Assembly: GCF_016901225.1 (NCBI RefSeq)
Contig: NZ_JAFEUL010000007.1
Coordinates: 62,001-126,000, forward strand
DNA from: Actibacterium sp. 188UL27-1
GTDB lineage: Bacteria; Pseudomonadota; Alphaproteobacteria; Rhodobacterales; Rhodobacteraceae
Direction: 5' to 3'
DNA length: 64,000 nt
Positions 58,123-64,000 of the stretch are shown in pieces (the first letter of the stretch is position 1; each line of letters starts with the position of its first letter). A program made the translations under genes and the position numbers. A model generated the notes under the pieces. The model was not told where the DNA came from and searched no databases. It saw only the letters and a list, made by a program, of their open reading frames with translations.

Positions 58123-59043
58123 ATGACCTCTCCCTCCCCTGACGCGCCCGGCCTGCTGAACTGGCTCTTGATCCTGTTTCTTGGTGTGATCTGGGGGGCC
58201 GCCTTTCTGAGTGTCAGCTTTGCCCTGGACGGGTTCGGCCCCTGGACCGTTGCTGCGGGGCGCGTTCTTTTGGGCGCAACCGTTCTGGCGGCCATCGGAA
58301 CCGCCTTTGGCCAAGGGTTGGCCAAGGTGGGATCGGGCCGGGCCTGGCTTTACTGCGCGATGATTGGTTGGGGGGCCGTGGCGATGCCCTTTGGATTGCT
58401 GGCCTGGGGGCAACAGCATGTGGCCTCTGCCTTTGCCGGGGTCGCGATGGGATGTGTACCGTTGCTCGTCTTGCCACTGGTCGCGATCTTTTCACCAGAG
58501 GAAGGGATCGGGCCGCGGCGGATCATTGGGCTGATACTGGGTTTTGTCGGCTTGCTGATCCTGGTCGGCCCCGCCGCGTTCCAGCGCAGTGGCGCGTCAC
58601 TGGAGCTTTGGGGACAGCTGGCCTGTATCGGTGCCGCGGGCTGCTATGCCATCGGTTCGGTTCTGACCCGACGCGCGCCACAGATGCCCCCGCTGGCCTT
58701 TGCCTCCGGAACCTTGGTCATGGCGGCGGCCTTGCTGGTGCCGCTGGCGCTCTGGCAGGAAGGGCTACCCGCCGACTGGCCAGCCACACCGCTCAGCGCA
58801 CTCATTTATGCCGCCTTGTTTCCCACGGCGCTGGCCTCTGTCATTCGGGTGCGCGTGATCACAACGGCCGGATCGCTGTTCATGTCGCTGACCAGCTATA
58901 TGGTGCCGGTCTGGTCGGTGATCTTTGGCATCACCTTGCGGGGCGAGGCGCTTAGCCCAAGCCTGTTCCTTGCATTGGCCCTGATCCTTGCCGGGATCGC
59001 CGTCAGCCAAAGCCGTGCCCTGATCGCATTTCTGCGCCGCTAG
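58123..59043 (+). CDS. DMT-superfamily (EamA) transporter
   Basis: This 306-residue protein has ten membrane helices in two EamA repeats. The repeats begin NWLLILFLGVIWGAAFLSVSF and LWGQLACIGAAGCYAIGSVLTRR, and the second ends with PVWSVIFGITLRGEAL. Members export amino acids or metabolites. The start at 58123 is the first ATG of the frame. Confidence 0.9.
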   Translation: MTSPSPDAPGLLNWLLILFLGVIWGAAFLSVSFALDGFGPWTVAAGRVLLGATVLAAIGTAFGQGLAKVGSGRAWLYCAMIGWGAVAMPFGLLAWGQQHVASAFAGVAMGCVPLLVLPLVAIFSPEEGIGPRRIIGLILGFVGLLILVGPAAFQRSGASLELWGQLACIGAAGCYAIGSVLTRRAPQMPPLAFASGTLVMAAALLVPLALWQEGLPADWPATPLSALIYAALFPTALASVIRVRVITTAGSLFMSLTSYMVPVWSVIFGITLRGEALSPSLFLALALILAGIAVSQSRALIAFLRR

Positions 59044-59094
59044 CCAAAACAGGCGACACTCCCTAAAGTCAGGAGAAATACGGGAGCACGCGTG

Positions 59095-59706
59095 ATGGGA
59101 CTGGACTACCTTTTGACCTCAATGGTCGTGATTGTGCTGCCGGGAACCGGCGTTCTTTACACACTTGCCATTGGGCTGGGGAAAGGTTTCAGGCCAAGCA
59201 TCGCAGCGGCATTCGGTTGCACGCTCGGCATTCTGCCAGCCGCCTTGGCGAGCATCGTGGGATTGGCCGCTCTGCTGCACACCAGCGCGCTGGCCTTTCA
59301 GGTGCTCAAATATCTGGGCGTCGCCTACCTGTTTTACATGGCGTGGACCATCCTGCGCGACGGCGGTGCGCTTGACGTGAGAGAGGATCGCACGCCCCAA
59401 AGCGCCTTCCGGATCGCGCTGAACGGCATGTTGCTGAATGTGCTCAACCCCAAACTCTCACTGTTCTTTCTGGCCTTCCTGCCGCAGTTCATGTCTGCCG
59501 ATGCGGCGGGGGCCACGCAGTCACTTATCCTGCTGGCCGCTGTTTTCATGGCGCTGACCTTTATCGTGTTCGTCGGCTACGGGGCCTGCGCCGCCCTTGC
59601 GCGGGATTACGTGATCACGCGCCCCCGGATCATGGCGTGGATCAAACGCGCCTTTGCCGGCACATTCGGCCTCTTGGGTGTGCGATTGGCCCTGGCTGAC
59701 CGGTGA
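59095..59706 (+). CDS. LysE-family translocator
   Basis: This 203-residue membrane protein has six helices. It carries the RhtB/LysE start LTSMVVIVLPGTGVLYTLAIGLGKG, in which the family's PGP is PGT, and LNPKLSLFFLAFLPQF in the middle. It exports amino acids such as homoserine or lysine. Start ATG 59095 is preferred over GTG 59092. Its stop is directly followed by the stop of the convergent MFS gene. Confidence 0.9.
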   Translation: MGLDYLLTSMVVIVLPGTGVLYTLAIGLGKGFRPSIAAAFGCTLGILPAALASIVGLAALLHTSALAFQVLKYLGVAYLFYMAWTILRDGGALDVREDRTPQSAFRIALNGMLLNVLNPKLSLFFLAFLPQFMSADAAGATQSLILLAAVFMALTFIVFVGYGACAALARDYVITRPRIMAWIKRAFAGTFGLLGVRLALADR

Positions 59707-60939
59707 TTAAGCCAGCCGCAACCGGAACAGACCATAGATCAACATCAGGCCAGTGATCGCACCCGCCACGACATAAGGAAGGCGCAAGGCCATGTCGCGG
59801 CCCAGATCCGGTTCCCCCCAGGCCACCAGCCAACCGCCGATCAACGCACCAAGGGGCATCGTGCCCCAGCCGAAGAACCGATAGATGCTGTTCACCCGGC
59901 CCAGAAGGTCATCGGGGATCAATCGCTGTCGGTAAGAGACGGTCACGACGTTCCACAACAAGGCTGCGAGCATTTCAAGAAACAGCGCGAATGCGACGAC
60001 CACGGGGGTCGCAGTGACGGCGATCATAAAGAAATGGACCGTCGACACGCCCATCGCCACAAACAGGCTAAGGCGTCGGCCCAGCCGCGTTGCAATGGCC
60101 GGGCTAACCAATCCGCCTATGACACCGCCCAAGGCGCCCGCGGTCATTAACAGGCCATATCCCGCAGCGGACAGGCCCAGGATCTCCTGCGAATACAGAA
60201 TCAGGATCGTCGTGGCCATGATCGCGGCAAAGTTGAAAAGCCCCAGCATGATCGCCAATTGCAGGATTGTCTTATGAGCCCAGACCCAGCGCGCGCCCTC
60301 GACCGTTTCCACCCAAAGGCTGCGACGGGCGGGTGCAATCCGCGGGGGCATTGCGATGCACCAGATCATCCAGGCCGCCAGGCCAAAGGTCAGGGCATCG
60401 ACGGCAAAGGGCGCAGGCACGGCAAAGGCGATCAGCAGCCCTGCCAGGGGTGGCCCGACGAAGGACCCCATGATCTGTTCAATGCTCCAGATCTGGCCAT
60501 TGGCCTTTTCGAGTTGCGCTTTTTCAACAACCGACGGCAACGCGGTCTGGGCGGCATTGTCCCGCAAGACCTCCGCCGTGCCCAGCAGAAAGGCCAAGGC
60601 AGACAGGGCAAGAATATAAAGGGCCGCGTCGCTTTCAGGCGGGAAAGACGGCACCGACAGGATCAGCGCGATAACCGCACCCGTCAGCAATAGCCGAAAC
60701 AGATCTGCCCGCATCATCAGCATCTTGCGGTCAACGCGGTCGGTGATGACCCCGGCCGGGATGGCGAACAGCAACCAGGGCAACCGGGTGGCAAATGCCA
60801 CCAAGGCGATCAGACCCGGGTCGCGGGTGATGAGCGTTGCGAGCCACGGGAAGGCCAGGGCCGAAATCCCGTCACCCAGGTTCGAGATGGCAGAGGCCGA
60901 GAAAAGCAGCCGGTAATTGCGGTTTGAGGCAAGCAACAT
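59707..60939 (-). CDS. MFS transporter (MFS_3-type exporter)
   Basis: This 410-residue protein has twelve membrane helices. It begins NRNYRLLFSASAISNLGDGISALAFPWLA, the start typical of MFS_3 exporters, and has the GVITDRVDRKMLM loop between helices II and III. Substrate unknown. It ends directly beside the LysE stop and is 41 bp downstream of the Bcr-type MFS gene, so the two exporters probably share a message. Confidence 0.9.
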   Translation of the reverse strand: MLLASNRNYRLLFSASAISNLGDGISALAFPWLATLITRDPGLIALVAFATRLPWLLFAIPAGVITDRVDRKMLMMRADLFRLLLTGAVIALILSVPSFPPESDAALYILALSALAFLLGTAEVLRDNAAQTALPSVVEKAQLEKANGQIWSIEQIMGSFVGPPLAGLLIAFAVPAPFAVDALTFGLAAWMIWCIAMPPRIAPARRSLWVETVEGARWVWAHKTILQLAIMLGLFNFAAIMATTILILYSQEILGLSAAGYGLLMTAGALGGVIGGLVSPAIATRLGRRLSLFVAMGVSTVHFFMIAVTATPVVVAFALFLEMLAALLWNVVTVSYRQRLIPDDLLGRVNSIYRFFGWGTMPLGALIGGWLVAWGEPDLGRDMALRLPYVVAGAITGLMLIYGLFRLRLA

Positions 60940-60980
60940 ATCCCAACGGGAGGTCAGGTCAGCGCGGATGTCAATTGCGA

Positions 60981-62189
60981 TCAGGAGGCGGTTGCCGCCC
61001 GCGCCTCCGCCTGATCCACGGACAGAACGTAAAGCGCCATCAGCAAGGCCATCACGGCAGATACCAGCAAAACCCCGAACAGCAGGAAGATACCATGGCC
61101 CTCCACCAGAACCGCCCCCGCGATCGAGTTCAACATGGCCCCGCCTCCCACCATCATGGCCCCGGACAGGCCAGCCGCACTGCCCGCCAGCTTGGGCCGG
61201 ACGGCCAGCGCGCCCGCGCTGGTGCTGGGCATGGACAGCCCGTTGCCCAGACCGACAAAGATAACCGATCCAAACATCACAAAAACGGTGACATATCCCA
61301 TCAGCATCAGGATCAGCCCCGTGGCCAGCCCAAACACGGCGACCGTGCGCCCGATCAGGATCATGCGGATCAATGGCATCCGCGCCGCGTAACGCCCCGA
61401 CAGGAAGCTACCGACCAAAAAACCCAGGGGCGTGGCCCCCATGCACAAGCCAAGCATGGCGGGAGTGAGGTCAAACTCCGTCGTGGCCACAAGCGGTGCA
61501 CCGCCAAGAAAAGCAAAGAACACCCCGACCGAAAACATCATGCACAGCGAATATCCCCAAAACCGGCGGGACCGGAACAGATCAGGATAGGCCTGGAACT
61601 GTTTGACGAATGTCTCGGACTTGGTGGCATTGGTCTCCCCCAGATCCCACCAGCACAGGGCAAGCAAGGCCGCACCCACCCCGGTAAAGAGCCAGAAATT
61701 GGCGCGCCAGCCGAACAATTCATCCAGGGCACCCCCGACCATCGGGGACAAAAGCGGGGCCAGCGCCATCGCCATGGAGACATATCCCATTCGGCTGGCC
61801 GCCTCTTGCGGGGGAAACATGTCCTGGATCACGGCGCGCGACAGAGCCGATCCGACGATGATCGCCCCTTGCAAGATGCGGAACGCCAGAAACACGCGGA
61901 TATCCGTCGCCAAGGCGCACCCGACCGAGGCCAGCGCGAAGAACGCGATGCCCACCAGAATGACAGGCCGCCGCCCAAACCGGTCCGATAGCGGCCCGAG
62001 GATCAGCTGCAACACCGCGGTAATCGCCAGATAGCCCGAGATGGAGGCATTCACGACCGCATAATCCACGTCAAACGTCACCGCCATGCCCGCCAGCGAC
62101 GGCAGGTACATGTTCAACGACATCAGCGACACGCCCGTCAGCACGACAAGCGTCACCATACGCGGTGGAGAAGGGGCGGGCGGATGCAC
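60981..62189 (-). CDS. Bcr/CflA-family multidrug efflux MFS
   Basis: This protein of about 402 residues has twelve helices with the Bcr/CflA start LTGVSLMSLNMYLPSLAGMA and the loop LSDRFGRRPVILVG after helix II. GTG 62189 is chosen since the RPRVHPPAPSPP leader is typical; ATG 62159 would shorten it by 10 residues. The frame stays open for 100 codons upstream with no family content and overlaps the next gene. Confidence 0.88.
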   Translation of the reverse strand: MHPPAPSPPRMVTLVVLTGVSLMSLNMYLPSLAGMAVTFDVDYAVVNASISGYLAITAVLQLILGPLSDRFGRRPVILVGIAFFALASVGCALATDIRVFLAFRILQGAIIVGSALSRAVIQDMFPPQEAASRMGYVSMAMALAPLLSPMVGGALDELFGWRANFWLFTGVGAALLALCWWDLGETNATKSETFVKQFQAYPDLFRSRRFWGYSLCMMFSVGVFFAFLGGAPLVATTEFDLTPAMLGLCMGATPLGFLVGSFLSGRYAARMPLIRMILIGRTVAVFGLATGLILMLMGYVTVFVMFGSVIFVGLGNGLSMPSTSAGALAVRPKLAGSAAGLSGAMMVGGGAMLNSIAGAVLVEGHGIFLLFGVLLVSAVMALLMALYVLSVDQAEARAATAS

Positions 62190-62266
62190 GCGAGGCCTCG
62201 ATGTTTGGGGTAGATCAAGCGGGTCGAGTTGATCGGCTCCGCCACCGGAAGGCAAGCGGAAAGAGG

Positions 62267-62971
62267 TCAGACAGCGCCCCGCCGTCTTTGATGAAGCTGC
62301 CGCAGGACGAGGTCGAGCGGTTCCACCATCCCTAGCATGCGGGCGAGGTCGTCGGTCGGTGCGACGGCCAGGTCTGCGGCCTGCCACAATGCGGCTGCAT
62401 GTTCGGGAAAGCAGGCGGTCGTCGCCTTGGCACAGGGATAGATATTGCTGGAATAGGCGTTCAGATCCACCATGATCGCCTCGAACATCGCCCGGGTAAT
62501 CCGTTTGGCCAACCACTGACAGATCTTCCGGCGGATCTGGGGATCACCGGATTGCTCAAAGGGATCCCGCCAGCGATCCAACCATTTGGGCGCAGCTTTC
62601 AGATGCGCGACCGCATGGTTCCCCAACACAGGCTCCGGCACACCGGCCACCACATCTGGCCTCCGGATGCTGCACCCTGAAAACCCAAGGGCAAATTGCA
62701 GCCACGGGCCCCGTTGGCCATGGGAAAACTCCGCCTGCGTCAGGGTAACTGTTTCCGCCCCGACCGTAATGTCCCGGTCCACTGCCAGATCCAAAGGCAC
62801 CGCCCCCAAATCCTCGTGCAACAGCGCGACCAGATCGATGTCAGAGACGCCGATCACTGCCGTTCCCCTGGCGACAGATCCACGCGCAGCGACGGCATGT
62901 AAATTGGCACCGTGATAATCCGCCAACAGGCCCGCCAGATCAGCGACGCTATCCCGCCAAGGCTGCGTCAA
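62267..62971 (-). CDS. Nucleotidyltransferase-fold protein
   Basis: This 234-residue protein has a minimal nucleotidyltransferase core RGSVARGTAVIGVSDIDLVAL (about residues 30-50), with the G-S and D-x-D metal pair, and a helical C-terminal part. Such enzymes add nucleotides to proteins or antibiotics, or serve as toxin/antitoxin. No antitoxin partner is evident beside it. It begins at TTG 62971. Confidence 0.75.
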   Translation of the reverse strand: MTQPWRDSVADLAGLLADYHGANLHAVAARGSVARGTAVIGVSDIDLVALLHEDLGAVPLDLAVDRDITVGAETVTLTQAEFSHGQRGPWLQFALGFSGCSIRRPDVVAGVPEPVLGNHAVAHLKAAPKWLDRWRDPFEQSGDPQIRRKICQWLAKRITRAMFEAIMVDLNAYSSNIYPCAKATTACFPEHAAALWQAADLAVAPTDDLARMLGMVEPLDLVLRQLHQRRRGAV

Positions 62972-63052
62972 TGGTCAGCCCAATCGCGGCAATCGACCCT
63001 GCGCATCCGCCGGAACAAGCCGCCCGATCGGCCGCAGCATCAGATGACCAGG

Positions 63053-64000
63053 CTAGATCGCGGCCTCAACTGCGGCCACCACATCGCCCACAACCTGGGT
63101 CAACACCGTTTCATCCTCGCATTCGGCCATGACACGGATCAACGGCTCCGTCCCCGACTTTCGGATCAACAGGCGGCCATGGCCGTTCAACCGGCCCTCT
63201 GCCATGGCGATAGCGGATTGCACAGGCGCCGCCCCCAGCGGATCGGCCCCAGCCCCATAGCGCACATTCTGCAACAGTTGCGGACAACGCTCGAACTGGC
63301 GCGCCAGGATAGACGCCGCCTGCCCCGTCTCAGACATGGCAGCCAGGAATTGCAGACCCGCCACCAGACCGTCGCCGGTTGTGGCATAATCCGTCATAAC
63401 GATATGTCCCGATTGCTCTCCACCCAGATTGAACCCCCCGGCGCGCATCCGCTCCACGACATATCGGTCCCCAACGGGGGTGCGTTCCAGGCGTAATCCG
63501 TGGCCTTCCAGAAACCGTTCCAGACCCAAGTTGCTCATGACGGTCGCCACCAGGGCCCCGCCGGTCAGTCGCCCGGCCTCGGCCCAACGCATGGCAAACA
63601 GCGCCATGATCTGATCCCCGTCTGCCACCGCACCGGTCTCGTCCAGGATCATCACGCGGTCCGCATCGCCGTCCAGGCAAATGCCCACATCGGCGCCATG
63701 GGCCACCACCGCCTCGGCCGCGGTCTGCACATGGGTGGAGCCGCATTTGTCGTTGATATTGTGGCCATTGGGCGACGTCCCCAGCGGGATGACCTCCGCC
63801 CCCAACTCCCACAGCACGTCCGGCGCCGTCTTGTAGGCAGCCCCGTTCGCGCAATCGACAACAACCTTTAGCCCTGTCAGGCGACGGCTGGCCGGAAAGG
63901 TCGATTTCGCCCGTTCGACATAGCGATGCCGCCCATCATCAATCCGCTTGGCCCGCCCGATCTGGGGCGCATCGGCCAGTTCGACACCGGACGCCACCAG
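63053..64000 (-). CDS. glmM: Phosphoglucosamine mutase (5' part outside the window)
   Basis: The visible 315 residues are the C-terminal two thirds of GlmM, which converts glucosamine-6-phosphate to glucosamine-1-phosphate for peptidoglycan and lipopolysaccharide. The metal loop [12 protein letters not shown], the sugar-binding GGEQSGHIV and the phosphate-binding [12 protein letters not shown] are intact. The phosphoserine loop lies beyond the right edge. The frame runs off the window end. Confidence 0.96.
   Translation of the reverse strand: MVASGVELADAPQIGRAKRIDDGRHRYVERAKSTFPASRRLTGLKVVVDCANGAAYKTAPDVLWELGAEVIPLGTSPNGHNINDKCGSTHVQTAAEAVVAHGADVGICLDGDADRVMILDETGAVADGDQIMALFAMRWAEAGRLTGGALVATVMSNLGLERFLEGHGLRLERTPVGDRYVVERMRAGGFNLGGEQSGHIVMTDYATTGDGLVAGLQFLAAMSETGQAASILARQFERCPQLLQNVRYGAGADPLGAAPVQSAIAMAEGRLNGHGRLLIRKSGTEPLIRVMAECEDETVLTQVVGDVVAAVEAAI

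Noticed and set aside
60837-61991. Long plus-strand open frame opposite the MFS genes
   Set aside because: Composition is typical of antisense shadow (many His/Gln/Arg/Pro); both minus-strand MFS genes are clear.

Overview
This window reads as a chromosomal segment of a marine-type alphaproteobacterium of the Rhodobacteraceae (Roseobacter group). The reasons are the high GC content, an H-NS/HvrA-type regulator, a GTTC-N7-GTTC SOS box, TTAA-N7-TTAA CtrA-type boxes, a VPLPA-CTERM protein, TIGR02186 beside a TSUP transporter, and Lrp next to trxB. Species was not determined. No CRISPR array, rRNA operon or prophage was seen; one tRNA is present.

Layout. 1-6.2 kb: the end of a RimI-like acetyltransferase, then a four-gene BMP-type (nucleoside-like) ABC importer and a TSUP exporter with its TIGR02186 partner. 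7.3-12 kb: a secreted PilJ-like sensor, Lrp/trxB and a cytochrome P450. 12-15.6 kb: an HlyD adaptor and a type I secretion-like ABC protein whose nucleotide-binding motifs are all degenerate. 15.9-18.3 kb: a MoxR ATPase/VWA pair. 18.5-24.9 kb: an aminoglycoside-kinase-like gene, SOS-boxed mmcB, an H-NS-like gene with a CtrA-type box, an MsbA-like ABC exporter, an acyl-CoA synthetase and tRNA-Leu(TAA). 24.9-32.7 kb: a seven-gene minus-strand peptide-importer operon that also carries an MFS gene and an unknown membrane protein. 32.8-41.9 kb: accessory, partly decayed DNA with a spondin-like VPLPA-CTERM protein, a GFA enzyme, a dead IS1182-family element with terminal inverted repeats, a short MCP-like gene, an orphan peptide-binding protein, a PepSY protein and a broken 2OG-Fe(II) oxygenase. 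41.9-44.8 kb: a 298-aa homologue of the N-terminal half of cytochrome oxidase subunit I that has lost its metal ligands, directly upstream of intact ctaD. 45-64 kb: mostly housekeeping and metabolism (DUF2244, YqeY, carA, a c-di-GMP-type MshEN/GT2 synthase with a CtrA-type box, a GntR regulator, a UbiH-like hydroxylase, a trypsin-like protease, two overlapping Lrp genes opposite ilvC, a CadC-like regulator, exporters and glmM).

Most worth a second look: the ligand-free COX1 half-protein next to ctaD, the catalytically dead T1SS-like ABC subunit, the MshEN-glycosyltransferase with a CtrA-type promoter box, a pair of 4x11-bp phased iteron arrays in two intergenic regions, and the SOS-controlled mmcB. 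All functional statements are from sequence reading only; no database search was run.
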